From: CAVWCW01 sp963753615
GTDB lineage: Bacteria; Pseudomonadota; Gammaproteobacteria; Chromatiales; Chromatiaceae
DNA length: 64,000 nucleotides
NCBI GenBank assembly: GCA_963753615.1
Contig: CAVWCW010000003.1
Span: forward strand, 1-64,000
Reading direction: 5' to 3'
In this document: one piece after another, positions 32,358 to 43,392 of the stretch
Numbering within the stretch: position 1 is the stretch's first letter
Layout of the letters: each line of letters starts with the position of its first letter
Translations under genes and position numbers: made by a program
Notes under the pieces: model-generated
What the model was told of the DNA's origin: nothing
Database searches by the model: none
Seen by the model: only the letters and a program-made list of their open reading frames with translations

Positions 32358-32368
32358 AGGAGGTGGGT

Positions 32369-33779
32369 ATGCCGTCGTCTTTATCACCGATGCCCTGATC
32401 TTTTTGCTGCTGGGTCTGGCGCTGGCCTTCGCCTGGCTGGCGCGCAGCCGCGAGCACCTGCGCGCGCCCTGGCGCCGGGTGGCTCGCAGCCGGGTCGGTA
32501 TGGGGGCGCTGGTCGTGCTGGGGGCCTATGTCCTGATTGGCCTGCTGGATTCGCTGCATTATCGCCCGGCCCTGGAGCCGGGGACGATCCTCGGGCCGAG
32601 GCCGTCTATTCGACCGAGGTCCTGAGCCTGCTCGACTGGTGGCTCACGCCCTTGCGCGAGCGTCAGGAAAAGACCTATTCGGCCCCCTTTGCCACCCATC
32701 TCTATGCCAAGGAGACCATCGAGCTGCCGGACGGCCGCCAGCTGCGGGACTATCCGCGCCTGGAATACGGTGGTCGCCACCTGCAGGATCCGGAGCGGGA
32801 CAAGGCGACCGACATCGCCCTCACCGCCCTCGGCGGCGCCCTCCAGGCGGTCCTGGCCTGGCTGGCGCTGGCCGCCGTACTGGCCTGGCGCCTGGGGCGG
32901 CGTGAGCGGCCTGCCCTGGACCGTTGCCGCCCGGCGCTTGCTCAAGGGCGAGACCGAGCTGCCCTGGCGGGCGGTCCTGATCACCCTCGGGCTGGTGCTG
33001 CTGCTGGGCTTCGTCAGCGCTCAACTGGCGCTCAAATACCACATCCTGGGCACAGACAAGGTGGGCGAGGACGTCTTCTACCAAGCGCTCAAGAGTATCC
33101 GCACCGGCTTGGTGATCGGCACCCTGACCACCCTGGTGATGCTGCCGGCGGCGGTCCTGCTCGGGATCATGGCCGGCTATTTCCGCGGCTGGGTCGACGA
33201 CGTCATCCAGTACCTCTACACCACCCTGAATTCGATCCCCGGGGTGCTGCTGATCGCCGCCGCCATCCTCATGCTGCACGTCTACATGGGCAATCACGCA
33301 GGCGGATTTTACCAGCCTGGAGCGAGCGCGCCGACCTGCGGCTGCTGTTTCTGTGCCTGATTCTCGGTGTCACCAGCTGGACCGGCCTGTGCCGGCTGCT
33401 GCGCGGCGAGACCCTGAAGCTGCGGGAGATGGATTATGTGCAGGCGGCACAGGCCTTCGGCGTCGGCCAGTTCACCATCCTCGGTCGCCACGTGCTGCCG
33501 AATGTACTGCACATCGTGCTGATTACCCTGGTGCTGGATTTCAGCGGCCTGGTGCTGGCCGAGGCGGTACTGTCCTACGTCAATATCGGCGTCGATCCAA
33601 CCATGAACAGCTGGGGCAATATGATCAACAGCGCGCGCCTGGAGATGGCGCGGGAGCCCATCGTCTGGTGGTCCCTGGCCGCCGCCTTCGGCTTCATGTT
33701 TACCCTGGTGCTGGCCGCCAACCTGTTCTCGGACGTGGTGCGCGATGCCTTCGATCCCCGCCTCAGGAGTCAGCGGTGA
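32369..33779 (+). pseudogene. Peptide ABC transporter permease (DppC/YejE type), frameshifted
   Basis: Second permease of the importer. The ATG at 32369 follows GGAGGTGGG, but the frame is lost immediately; one extra base restores AVVFITDALIFLLLGLALAFAWL. Further frame changes lie near 32600, 32900 and 33305. The intact segments include a long periplasmic insert (KTYSAPFATHLYAKETIELPD) and VGEDVFYQALKSIRTGLVIGTL. The EAA region MDYVQAAQAFGVGQFTILGRHVLPNVL and the C-terminus SDVVRDAFDPRLR follow. All domains are represented, so only small indels separate it from a functional gene. The stop overlaps the ATPase start as GTGA. Confidence 0.8.
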
Positions 33780-35767
33780 GCCAACCTCTATTGCGTCTGC
33801 GCGAACTCCGCACACAGCTCGGCAGCGGCGAGCGGCCGCTGCGGGTGGTGGACGGCCTGGACCTGGAGATCCGGCCCGGCGAGACCTTTGCCCTGCTCGG
33901 CGAGTCCGGCTGCGGCAAGTCCATGACCGCGCTGTCGATCATGCGCCTGCTGCCGCCTGGCGGGCGGATCTCCGACGGCCAGGTGCTGCTGGCAGGCCGG
34001 GACCTCACCGCGTTGCCGGAGCGCGACATGCGCCGGGTGCGGGGCGGGCGCATGGCGATGATCTTTCAGGAGCCGATGACCTCCCTCAACCCGGTGCTCA
34101 GCGTCGGGCGCCAGATTGCCGAGGCGGTAATCGCCCACGATCGGCTGCGCGGAGCGGCGGTGCAGGCGCGGGTTGTGGAACTGCTGACGGCGGTCGGGAT
34201 TCCCGATCCCGAACAGCGGGCCCGGGAGTATCCGCACCAACTCTCCGGCGGCATGAAGCAACGGGTGATGATCGCCATCGCCCTGGCCGGCCGGCCGGAG
34301 CTGCTGATCGCCGACGAGCCCACCACGGCACTCGACGTGACCATCCAGGCTCAGGTGCTGCGGCTGCTCAAGAAGATCCAGCGCGACACCGGCATGGCGG
34401 TGCTGTTGATCACCCACGACCTTGGGGTGGTGGCGGAGACTGCCGATCGGGTGGCGGTGATGTACGCCGGCCGCCTGGTGGAGGAAGCCCCGAGCGCCGA
34501 GTTCTTCGCCCGGCCCCATCACCCATACAGCCGCAAGTTGTTCCAGTCCGTGCCTGGGGCGAATAAGCGAGAGCGGCGGCTGGCGGTAATCAAGGGCAGC
34601 GTGCCGTCCCTGGACCAGGCGTTCACCGGCTGCCGTTTCGTCGAGCGATGCGACTGGGCGCTGGATGTCTGCAGCGAACAGGACCCGGATTGGAGCAGCT
34701 ACCGCCCCGGATGCCGGGTGCGTTGCCACCTGGAGGCCGGCGCCGGCACCCCGGCCGACGCGCCGCCGCTCCGGGCCGAGGTGCCGCCCGCCGGGGACGC
34801 CTCGCCCCTGCTGGAGGTGGACGGGCTCGAGGTTCACTTTCCGATCCACAAGGGGGTGTTCAAACGGGTGGTGGGTAAGGTAAGGGCGGTGGACGGGGTC
34901 TCGCTGACCATCCCCACGGGCCATACTCTGGCCCTGGTGGGGGAGTCGGGCTGCGGCAAGACCACCGTGGGCAAGGCGATCCTGCAGCTGCTGCGCCCGA
35001 GCGCCGGGCGGGTCAGCTTCGACGGCCAGGACCTGGCCCGGCTGCGGGGCAGGGCACTGCGCCGGCGGCGCTCGGACTTCCAAATCGTTTTTCAGGACCC
35101 GGTGGCGTCGATGAACCCGCGCATGCTGGTGGGCGACATCGTGGCCGAGGGCATGCAGGCCCAGGGCCTGGGCCGCAGCCGAGCCGAGCGCTTGGCGCGG
35201 GTGGGCGAACTGCTGCAACAGGTGGGGCTGCCGGCGGATGCCGCCGATCGCTACCCCCATGAATTTTCCGGCGGCCAGCGCCAGCGTATCTGCATCGCCC
35301 GCGCACTGGCGGTGAATCCGCGACTGATCGTGTGCGACGAGCCCACCAGCGCCCTGGACGTTTCGGTGCAGGCACAGGTCTTGAACCTGCTCAAGGACCT
35401 GCAGGCCGAACTGGGCCTGGCGTACCTGTTCATTACCCACAATATCTCGGTGGTGGCCTACCTGGCCGAAGAGGTGGCGGTGATGTACCTCGGAAGGATC
35501 GTGGAGCGGGGCCGGGTGGACCAGGTGCTGGAGCACCCCCGTCACCCCTATACCCAGGCCCTGCTGTCGGCGGTGCCCCAGGTGGAGGATGAGGGGCGGC
35601 GCGAGGTGGTTCGTCTGGAAGGGGACATGCCTTCACCGGCCAACCCGCCTTCGGGCTGCCACTTTCATCCCCGCTGCCCCCAAGCCCAGCCGGCCTGCCG
35701 CAAGACCTACCCCGAGGTGCGGCGCCTCAGCCCCGGCCATCAGGTGAGCTGCCTGTTGGTCGACTGA
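33776..35767 (+). CDS. Peptide ABC transporter ATPase with two fused nucleotide-binding domains
   Basis: A 663-residue cytoplasmic ATPase in which the two domains of a DppD/DppF pair are joined, as in YejF. Domain 1 has Walker A GESGCGKS, signature LSGGMKQR and Walker B LLIADEPTTALD. Domain 2 has Walker A GESGCGKT, signature FSGGQRQR and Walker B LIVCDEPTSALD. Each ends with the oligopeptide/dipeptide C-terminal cysteine segment (CRFVERCDWALDVC; CHFHPRCPQAQPAC), which is reported to bind Fe-S in some relatives. The start GTG at 33776 overlaps the permease stop and has AGGAGT upstream. Unlike its partners it is intact. Confidence 0.93.
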   Translation: MSQPLLRLRELRTQLGSGERPLRVVDGLDLEIRPGETFALLGESGCGKSMTALSIMRLLPPGGRISDGQVLLAGRDLTALPERDMRRVRGGRMAMIFQEPMTSLNPVLSVGRQIAEAVIAHDRLRGAAVQARVVELLTAVGIPDPEQRAREYPHQLSGGMKQRVMIAIALAGRPELLIADEPTTALDVTIQAQVLRLLKKIQRDTGMAVLLITHDLGVVAETADRVAVMYAGRLVEEAPSAEFFARPHHPYSRKLFQSVPGANKRERRLAVIKGSVPSLDQAFTGCRFVERCDWALDVCSEQDPDWSSYRPGCRVRCHLEAGAGTPADAPPLRAEVPPAGDASPLLEVDGLEVHFPIHKGVFKRVVGKVRAVDGVSLTIPTGHTLALVGESGCGKTTVGKAILQLLRPSAGRVSFDGQDLARLRGRALRRRRSDFQIVFQDPVASMNPRMLVGDIVAEGMQAQGLGRSRAERLARVGELLQQVGLPADAADRYPHEFSGGQRQRICIARALAVNPRLIVCDEPTSALDVSVQAQVLNLLKDLQAELGLAYLFITHNISVVAYLAEEVAVMYLGRIVERGRVDQVLEHPRHPYTQALLSAVPQVEDEGRREVVRLEGDMPSPANPPSGCHFHPRCPQAQPACRKTYPEVRRLSPGHQVSCLLVD

Positions 35768-35770
35768 GTC

Positions 35771-37381
35771 TCAGAGCGCTTGCTGGTTACTGGTGTCCAG
35801 ATAGAGCACCAGGCGTTGCCCCGGCAAGAGGAGATTGCCCGGCAAACCGTTCCAGCGCCGCAGATCCTTCACGCTGACCTTGAAACGATGGGCGATGGTG
35901 GAGAGGGAGTCGCCGCTGCGCACCCGGTAATGCACCGAGCTGAGGGCGTCTTTGGGCCCTGGGGATAGTTCCTTTCCAGCCGGTGGCCTCAGCGTCAGCA
36001 CCTGCCCCGGGTGCAGCAACTCGTTCTCGTCGATGCGATTCCAGCGCGCGAGCTGCTGATGGTCGACGTGGTGGCGCCGGGCGATTCGCCACAGGCTGTC
36101 CCCTCCCTGAACCCGGTAACGGGTGGCTGGCTGCTTGTCCCCCGAGCCGCCTGTTGCTGCAGTCAGCTGCCCCGGGGTTCCTTGGAAGCTGGGGATAAGC
36201 AAGTGGCTGCCGGCAACGATCCGGTTGCTGCGCAATTGGTTCGCCTGTTTCAGCATCTCCAAGCTGATGCCGTGGTTCTGCGCGATCTCGCCGAGGGTGT
36301 CGCCGCGCCGGATCTGGTAGCGGTGCGAACGCAGGCGCTGATCCGGCGCCACGTCGGCCAGCTTGCTTTGGAAGCGGGGCGCCTGGGCGATCGGGAGATA
36401 CAGCCGGTGGGGGCCATCCGGGTCCGTGGCCCAGCGTTTGAAGCCCGGATTCAACCGATACAGCTCGTCGACGCTCATCCCGGCTAATTCCGAGGCCAGG
36501 CCCAGGTCGAGTTGGACGCCGGTGTCCACGCCGGTGAAGTATGGTTGGTTGGGCATAGTCGCCAATGCGATGCCGAACGACTCGGGGGCCGCCACCAGGC
36601 GCGCCAGGGCCAGCAGGCGGGGTACATAGGCCTCGGTCTCCCGTGGCAGATCCAACGCCCAGTAGTCGGCGGGCCTGCCTTTGCTACGGTTCTTGCGCAG
36701 GGCTCGGCTGACTGTGGCGCCGCCCGAGTTGTAGGCAGCCAGGGCCAACTCCCAATCGCCGTCGAAACGCCGGTTGAGTTGTTGCAGATAATCCAGGGCG
36801 GCGCGGGTGGATGCCACGACATCGCGCCGGCCGTCATACCACCAGGTCTGCTTGAGCTCGAACATGCGCCCGGTCGAGGGGATGAACTGCCAGATGCCGG
36901 CTGCGCGTCCGGGTGAATAGGCGAATGGCTGGAATGCGCTCTCCACCGCCGGCAGCAGGGCGATCTCCCTGGGCATGTCCCGGCGTTCGATTTCCTCGAG
37001 GATGAAATAGAGGTAGGGCCGGGCCCGGGTTTCAATCTCCTGCAGGTGTTCGGGATGGCGCAGATACCACTTCAGCTCTCGCCTTACCCGGGCGTTATCC
37101 GGGACTGGCATTACGAAACCTCGGCGCATGCGCTCCCAAAGATCCGCCGGCGGCGCTTGGTCCCGATCGTCGCCGGCGTCCCGGGATGCGGGGTCGAAGT
37201 CGATTACGGCCAGTGGCGGCAAGGAGAAATCCGCCGGAGACGGATCGTCGGCGTCAACGATCTCGGCCCCGGACCCCTGGGCACCGGGGTTGGGCGTCTT
37301 GATCGGGTTGGAGATGCATCCGCTCAGCCCGGTGGCAAAGATAAGCGGCCACAGCCCTCGTGCTATCCTCCGGCATGTCAT
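35771..37381 (-). CDS. mltD: Membrane-bound lytic murein transglycosylase D with three LysM repeats
   Basis: Outer-membrane lipoprotein that cleaves peptidoglycan glycan strands. The signal peptide ends in lipobox LSGC (Cys22). The SLT catalytic domain lies at about 120-290 with the active glutamate in LLPAVESAFQP, plus SPGRAAGIWQFIPSTGR and AAYNSGGATV. Three LysM domains bind peptidoglycan (YQIRRGDTLGEIA; YRVQGGDSLWRIA; YRVRSGDSLSTIA). The length of 536 exceeds E. coli MltD (452), mainly because of the third LysM. It converges on the ABC ATPase with three bases between stops. From memory gloB usually lies next to mltD; it is absent here. Confidence 0.94.
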   Translation of the reverse strand: MTCRRIARGLWPLIFATGLSGCISNPIKTPNPGAQGSGAEIVDADDPSPADFSLPPLAVIDFDPASRDAGDDRDQAPPADLWERMRRGFVMPVPDNARVRRELKWYLRHPEHLQEIETRARPYLYFILEEIERRDMPREIALLPAVESAFQPFAYSPGRAAGIWQFIPSTGRMFELKQTWWYDGRRDVVASTRAALDYLQQLNRRFDGDWELALAAYNSGGATVSRALRKNRSKGRPADYWALDLPRETEAYVPRLLALARLVAAPESFGIALATMPNQPYFTGVDTGVQLDLGLASELAGMSVDELYRLNPGFKRWATDPDGPHRLYLPIAQAPRFQSKLADVAPDQRLRSHRYQIRRGDTLGEIAQNHGISLEMLKQANQLRSNRIVAGSHLLIPSFQGTPGQLTAATGGSGDKQPATRYRVQGGDSLWRIARRHHVDHQQLARWNRIDENELLHPGQVLTLRPPAGKELSPGPKDALSSVHYRVRSGDSLSTIAHRFKVSVKDLRRWNGLPGNLLLPGQRLVLYLDTSNQQAL

Positions 37382-37536
37382 AGAATCTCGACCTCGATGC
37401 TAGCCTCACGGCGAGGCGCTTTTTCGCATGTTGTCCCGCAGATCAGCAGCGTGGCATCGCGACCCGGTAATATAGCGAATTCCTCTAGGATAGGCCAGTT
37501 GGGGCCTAACGCAGAAATGGAAAATCAGTATCCTGA

Positions 37537-38316
37537 ATGGGTGCCGAGAACCCTGAAATCATGAAGCGACGAGCGCCCGAGTATAGCGAGGTCGCTGCAT
37601 GGGATCGCTTTGGCCAGTGGCTTTCCGGTATTCCCGGCAGCCTGCTGCTGGAGCAGGAATTGGACTGCCTGGAACAGCTGCTGGGGGAGCTGTTTGGCTA
37701 CTATCTGTTGCAGCTTGGCTATCCGGCGGGCCGGCCGGGGCTGCTGATGGGCAGTCGCATCCGCCACCACTTGATATTGGATCCCTTGGGTCGAAGTCCG
37801 GAGGTGCAGATGATCGGAGACCCCGCGCGTTTACCGGTAGCCAGCGATTCGGTGGATGTGGTGCTGTTGCAGCACAGCCTGGACTTTGCGTCGGACCCGC
37901 ATCAGGTGCTGCGCGAGGCCGAGCGGGTGCTGATCCCGGAGGGTCGGCTGCTCTTGGTGGGCTTTCACCCCTGGGGGCTTTGGGGGCTTTGGCGCCGCTT
38001 GCGCCGGCCGTTCGGGCGCCTGCCCTGGGACGCCGGCGAGATCAGCCAACGCCGCGTGCGGGACTGGCTTTCGCTGCTTGGTTTCGACGTCGAATCGAGC
38101 CGCAGCCTGATGGTCCGGCCCCCGCTCACCAGCCACCGGTTGATGCAGCGACTGGCGGTTCTGGATCGTCTGGGGTGGTCCCTGCTGGGCAATGTATACC
38201 TGATCCAGGCGGTCAAACGGGTCTCTACCCTGACGCCGATCAAACCGAAATGGGCGGCCAGATCGCGAGTGGTAGGTGCCGGCGCCATCGAGCCGACGGC
38301 CAGGAGTATGCGGTGA
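37537..38316 (+). CDS. Class I SAM-dependent methyltransferase
   Basis: A 259-residue (or 251 from the second ATG at 37561) methyltransferase-fold protein. Typical segments are LLQHSLDFASDPHQVLREAERVLIPEGRLLLVGFHPWG, where the post-core strand and the HPWG loop are recognisable. Motif I is degenerate, as in the homologues that sit between gloB and rnhA in many gammaproteobacteria (PA1814-like, from memory). The substrate is unknown. The C-terminus after TLTPIKPKW is low in conserved residues. It overlaps the rnhA start by four bases (GTGA). Confidence 0.8.
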   Translation: MGAENPEIMKRRAPEYSEVAAWDRFGQWLSGIPGSLLLEQELDCLEQLLGELFGYYLLQLGYPAGRPGLLMGSRIRHHLILDPLGRSPEVQMIGDPARLPVASDSVDVVLLQHSLDFASDPHQVLREAERVLIPEGRLLLVGFHPWGLWGLWRRLRRPFGRLPWDAGEISQRRVRDWLSLLGFDVESSRSLMVRPPLTSHRLMQRLAVLDRLGWSLLGNVYLIQAVKRVSTLTPIKPKWAARSRVVGAGAIEPTARSMR

Positions 38317-38759
38317 ACGATTGGGTGGAAATCTATACCGACGGTGCTTGCAAGGGCAATCCCGGCCCCGGCGGCTGGGGCGCCTTGCTGCGCTACGGAG
38401 CCCACGAAAAGAGGCTGCACGGCGGCGAGCCGGAGACCACCAACAATCGGATGGAACTGACCGCCGTGATTCGGGCCCTGGGCACGCTCAAGCGCCCCAG
38501 CCGAGTGCGCATCACCACCGATTCCCAGTATGTGCGCAACGGCATCACCAGCTGGATCCACAACTGGAAAAAGCGCGGCTGGAAGACCGCCTCCCGCGCC
38601 CCGGTAAAGAACGTCGATCTATGGCAGGCCCTGGATGAAGCGACGAGCCGGCACCAGATAGAGTGGCTCTGGGTGCGTGGCCACAGCGGGCACCCCGAGA
38701 ACGAGCTGGCAGACGAACTCGCCAATCAGGGCATCCGCGAGCTGCGCAGGAGGGCCTGA
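38313..38759 (+). CDS. rnhA: Ribonuclease HI
   Basis: Degrades the RNA strand of RNA-DNA hybrids. The 148-residue protein carries the four acidic catalytic residues: Asp in YTDGACKGNPGPGG, Glu in NNRMELTAVI, Asp in TTDSQYV and Asp in ENELADELAN. The basic handle WKKRGWKTA is present. The start is GTG at 38313 behind CAGGAG. It is coupled to the methyltransferase upstream and lies four bases before dnaQ, the classical rnhA-dnaQ pairing although here both run in the same direction. Confidence 0.97.
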   Translation: MNDWVEIYTDGACKGNPGPGGWGALLRYGAHEKRLHGGEPETTNNRMELTAVIRALGTLKRPSRVRITTDSQYVRNGITSWIHNWKKRGWKTASRAPVKNVDLWQALDEATSRHQIEWLWVRGHSGHPENELADELANQGIRELRRRA

Positions 38760-38763
38760 AGCG

Positions 38764-39489
38764 ATGCGCCAGATCGTACTCGACACCGAAACCACCGGTC
38801 TGGAACCGGAGCAGGGGCACCGCGTCATCGAAATCGGCTGCGTCGAGCTGAGCGATCGGCGGCTCACTGGCAACAACTTCCACCAGTATCTGCAGCCGGA
38901 CCGGGAGATCGATCCCGGGGCGGTGGAGGTGCATGGAATCACCAACGAGTCTCTGGCGGACAAGCCGCGTTTCGCCGATATCGCAGGCGACTTTCTCGAG
39001 TATATCCGTGGCGCCGAGCTGGTGATCCATAACGCCCCCTTCGATGTCGGCTTTCTCAATCACGAGTTGGGGATGCTGGCGGAGCCGGGCCGCAAGCTGG
39101 CGGAGATCTGCGACATCACCGATACCCTGGAGATGGCTCGGCGCATGCACCCGGGCCAGCGCAATAGCCTGGATGCCCTGTGCAAGCGCTATGCCATCGA
39201 CAACGCCCACCGGGAACTGCACGGCGCATTGCTCGACGCCGAGATCCTGGCCGACGTCTACTTGGCGATGACCGGTGGCCAGATCGCGTTTGCCCTCGAC
39301 GGCGGGGATCGGGACGGCAGCGGCAGCCGGGCCACCAGCATCCGCCGGCTGGCGGCCGGGCGGCCGACGTTGGCGGTGGTCCGGGCCTCCGCCGATGAGC
39401 TTCGGGCGCACCGGGCGCGGCTGGAGGCAATCCGGGCGGGCGGGCGCTGCCTGTGGCTCGAATCGGAGCTCCCGACGCAGCAGAAGTAG
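38764..39489 (+). CDS. dnaQ: DNA polymerase III epsilon subunit (3'-5' proofreading exonuclease)
   Basis: The 241-residue proofreading subunit. The DEDDh exonuclease motifs are VLDTETTGLEP (Asp, Glu), HNAPFDVGFLNHEL (Asp) and HRELHGALLDAEILADVYL (His, Asp). The C-terminal tail that contacts the polymerase alpha subunit is low-complexity and ends ELPTQQK. ATG 38764 lies four bases after the rnhA stop, with AGGAGG inside the end of rnhA. Confidence 0.96.
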   Translation: MRQIVLDTETTGLEPEQGHRVIEIGCVELSDRRLTGNNFHQYLQPDREIDPGAVEVHGITNESLADKPRFADIAGDFLEYIRGAELVIHNAPFDVGFLNHELGMLAEPGRKLAEICDITDTLEMARRMHPGQRNSLDALCKRYAIDNAHRELHGALLDAEILADVYLAMTGGQIAFALDGGDRDGSGSRATSIRRLAAGRPTLAVVRASADELRAHRARLEAIRAGGRCLWLESELPTQQK

Positions 39490-39501
39490 GTCTGCGTCGG
39501 G
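39471..39501 (+). terminator. Perfect 10-bp stem-loop across the dnaQ stop codon
   Basis: CCCGACGCAG at 39471-39480 pairs with CTGCGTCGGG at 39492-39501 around an 11-base loop that contains the TAG stop. There is no following T-tract, so it is a terminator-like structure rather than a standard intrinsic terminator. It may protect the 3' end or act with Rho. Confidence 0.55.
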
Positions 39502-39549
39502 CTCCAGGTCGTGGTATCTGCCGCAGTTACCGGGTTATTTGACGCTTTG

Positions 39550-39563
39550 TTGATCTGGGTCAA
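39550..39563 (+). promoter_or_regulatory. FNR/ANR-type box ahead of ccoN
   Basis: TTGATCTGGGTCAA matches the FNR consensus TTGAT-N4-ATCAA at nine of ten positions. Low-oxygen activation of cbb3 oxidase operons by FNR/ANR/FixK is well established. A possible -10 (CAGAAT at 39590-39595) lies a few bases further than ideal, and the ccoN ATG is about 310 bases away. An alternative promoter, TTGACA at 39664-39669 with a poor -10 (TGAACT at 39687-39692), lies in the leader. Confidence 0.6.
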
Positions 39564-39874
39564 TTCTCGGTCCGTCGAAAGGAAACCTCCAGAATATTAG
39601 CGACTTGCGAATAATGCACCGGCTTCGACTGTGTGAATTCCGGGGATTACCCTAGTGGGCGCCTTGACATCCAAAGGCGAAATGGCTGAACTATGCGGCG
39701 CTTGGGCCCGCACCGGCCGACCCTGAGGGGTCCGGCAGGGCGCGCGGCCGGGGAGACGGGAGGTTATCGTCCGGTCGGCTTCGGCCCAAGCTAAAGCTTT
39801 GTCACGGGTCATTCGGGGTTCATGCAACTCCGGGTCATCCTTCTGTTTTTGGTTGACGATGAGAGGGGGGGTTC

Positions 39875-41311
<1,437 letters not shown>

Positions 41312-41328
41312 CTGGAGGGATGAAGAAA

Positions 41329-42073
41329 ATGGCTAACGAAACACAACCCAGAAATTTCCAGGAGCGCATGGAGATCAATATCTGGGCGTTTTTGATCGTG
41401 CTCGCGATTGCCTTGTCCGTCGGCGGTATCGTGGAGATCGTGCCCCTGTTCACCATGAAGAACACCATGGAACACAATCAGTTCCCGGAGATCGTCTGGG
41501 AGAAGGCGGGGGCCGAGCCGATCGTCACCGTGGACGCCAACGGCAACCAGCAATGGAACTGGAAGGCCGGGTGACGGGGTGCGCCCCTACACCGCCCTGG
41601 AACTGGCCGGCCGTGACATCTACCAGCGTGAAGGCTGCTACCTCTGCCACTCGCAGATGATCCGTCCGTTCCGCGACGAGAAGGAGCGCTATGGCCATTA
41701 CTCCCTGGCCTCGGAGTCGATGTTCGACCACCCCTTCCAATGGGGCTCCAAGCGCACCGGTCCGGATCTCGCCCGAGTCGGTGGCAAGTACTCCGACGAC
41801 TGGCAGCGCCGTCATCTGCGTGCTCCGCGCTCGGTGGTGCCGGAGTCGGTGATGCCGAATTATCCCTGGTTGGAGGACGCCACGCTGGACCCGGCCGAGA
41901 TCCAGAGCCACATGCGCGGCATGCTCGCCATGGGCGTTCCCTATGCCGAAGCGGACATCGAGGCGGCCTCTGGCCTGGTGTCCGGCAAGACCGAAGAGGA
42001 TGCGATGGTCGCCTACCTCCAGGTCCTGGGTACCATGGCCAAACTGGACGATACCAAGGTCTACCGTGAGTAG
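41329..42073 (+). CDS. ccoO: Cytochrome c oxidase, cbb3-type, subunit II, one apparent frameshift
   Basis: Membrane-anchored mono-haem cytochrome c. The N-terminal helix (NIWAFLIVLAIALSVGGIVEIVPLF) and the haem site CYLCH, followed by MIRPFRDEKERYGHYS, are typical. A frame change near 41572 puts a TGA after WNWKAG. Removing one G from the GGG run there gives KAGDGVRPYTALELAGRDIY and a 247-residue protein. ATG 41329 is preferred over 41320 because of GGAGG spacing. The single extra G in a homopolymer suggests a sequencing error. Confidence 0.9.
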
Positions 42074-42278
42074 TCTAAAAGATTACTTCCATACCGATTG
42101 GGCGGCGATGACCACCAACGACTGGGTCGGACTGATCATAACCGTGGTGATTTTCCTCCTGATGGTAGGCCTGTACGTCTACGTCTTGCGTCCGAAGAAC
42201 CGGGATAAGCTGGAGCGCCAGCGCTTTATCCCGGTGGACGACGAGCGAATTGATAGCGGAGATAAAAATGGCGGATAA
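42066..42278 (+). CDS. ccoQ: Cytochrome c oxidase, cbb3-type, subunit CcoQ
   Basis: A 70-residue single-helix protein (WVGLIITVVIFLLMVGLYVYVLRPKNRDKLE) that stabilises the cbb3 complex. GTG 42066 overlaps the ccoO stop by eight bases and the stop overlaps ccoP by eleven, so the four genes are translationally coupled. The positively charged segment after the helix is typical. The first 15 residues are an amphipathic N-terminus. Confidence 0.88.
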   Translation: MSSLKDYFHTDWAAMTTNDWVGLIITVVIFLLMVGLYVYVLRPKNRDKLERQRFIPVDDERIDSGDKNGG

Positions 42279-43126
42279 AAATCCTTTTCCGGGTGAAAAC
42301 AATACCGGGCACATCTGGGACGACAATCTGCGGGAACTCAAGAACCCGCCGCCCCGCTGGTGGACCATCGCTTTCTGGGCCAGTCTCGCTTGGTTGATTG
42401 GCTATGGCGTGCATTTACCCGATGTACCCAATCGGGCAAGAGGCGACCAAGGGCGTGACCGGCTGGACCCAGATCAAGGAGTACCAGGAGGGCTTGGCCG
42501 AGATCGAAGCGGTACGCGCGCCCTACGAGAGCCGTATCGCCGGGATGTCGGCCACGGAGATCCTGGCCGACGATGAGCTGCGGGACTACACCCAGGCCTC
42601 GTCCCGGGTGCTGTTCGGTGATTACTGCGCCCCCTGTCATGGTGCCGGTGGCGCCGGCGGGCCCAACTACCCGGTACTGGCGGACGACGACTGGTTGTAC
42701 GGGGGCAGCGTCGAGACCATCGTGCAGACCCTCATCAATGGGCGCAAGGGCATTATGCCCAGCCACGGAAAGGTGTTGTCGGCGGAGCAGATCGACCAGC
42801 TCGCAGCCTATGTGGTTGGCCTGAGCGAGGGCGAGGACGACGAGGCCGGGAAGCAGCTGTATATGAGCAGCGGGTGTCTGGCCTGCCACGGCATGGACGG
42901 CAAGGGGATGCAGGCCCTGGGGTCGGCCAACCTGACCGACGCGGTGTGGCGTTTCAATGAGCGGGATCTGCTGGCCAGCGCCCGTTATACCATCGCCTAC
43001 GGCGTCAACGACGCCAGCGAACCTAAGACCCGCGAAGCGGTAATGCCGGCCTTCGGCGAGCGTCTGTCGGACGACGAGATCAAGAAGCTGGCGGTCTACG
43101 TCCACACCTTGGGCGGCGGTCAGTAA
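42268..43126 (+). CDS. ccoP: Cytochrome c oxidase, cbb3-type, subunit III, one apparent frameshift
   Basis: Di-haem cytochrome c subunit that receives electrons from soluble cytochromes. It begins MADKNPFPGENNTGHIWDDN, followed by the membrane helix WWTIAFWASLAWLIGYGV. Two haem c sites follow, CAPCH and CLACH, with C-terminal methionine ligands. The frame breaks near 42407; removing one T from TTT gives GVHYPMYPIGQEATKG and a 285-residue protein of normal length. As in ccoO the change is in a homopolymer. Confidence 0.9.
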
Positions 43127-43192
43127 CCGGGTGTCTTGTAATCGCCGCCCGGGATACCGGTCCCGGGCGGACCTAACGGCAAGGGGGATGCG

Positions 43193-43318
43193 ATGAACGA
43201 TTGGGTGTTTTGGGGCGCCATCCTGAGCGTGGGCGGGGCCTTGGCAGTCTTCGTCTATCTGGTGTTCAAGGTCGTTCAGCTGATGAAGCAGGACGAGGAG
43301 CGCCACAAGCAGCAATGA
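43193..43318 (+). CDS. 41-residue single-helix membrane peptide after ccoP
   Basis: A short gene with ATG at 43193 and AGGGGG five bases before it. It encodes MNDWVFWGAILSVGGALAVF (first 20 residues), one membrane helix to about residue 27, then a charged tail LMKQDEERHKQQ. It lies 66 bases after ccoP and before the operon terminator, so it is probably translated with ccoNOQP. Its build resembles the small DUF3149-type proteins I associate with cbb3 loci. It may be an assembly or stability peptide like CcoH/CcoM, but that is inference. Confidence 0.7.
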   Translation: MNDWVFWGAILSVGGALAVFVYLVFKVVQLMKQDEERHKQQ

Positions 43319-43344
43319 CCCGCTTGGTTGGCGGTCGCGACGAG

Positions 43345-43370
43345 AAAGGGGGAGCAATCCCCCTTTTTTT
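43345..43370 (+). terminator. Strong intrinsic terminator of the ccoNOQP operon
   Basis: AAAGGGGGA at 43345-43353 pairs with TCCCCCTTT at 43358-43366 around GCAA, followed by further T residues to 43370. It separates the structural operon from the assembly genes. Confidence 0.9.
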
Positions 43371-43392
43371 GTGTGGGGTAGGGAAAACCCTA

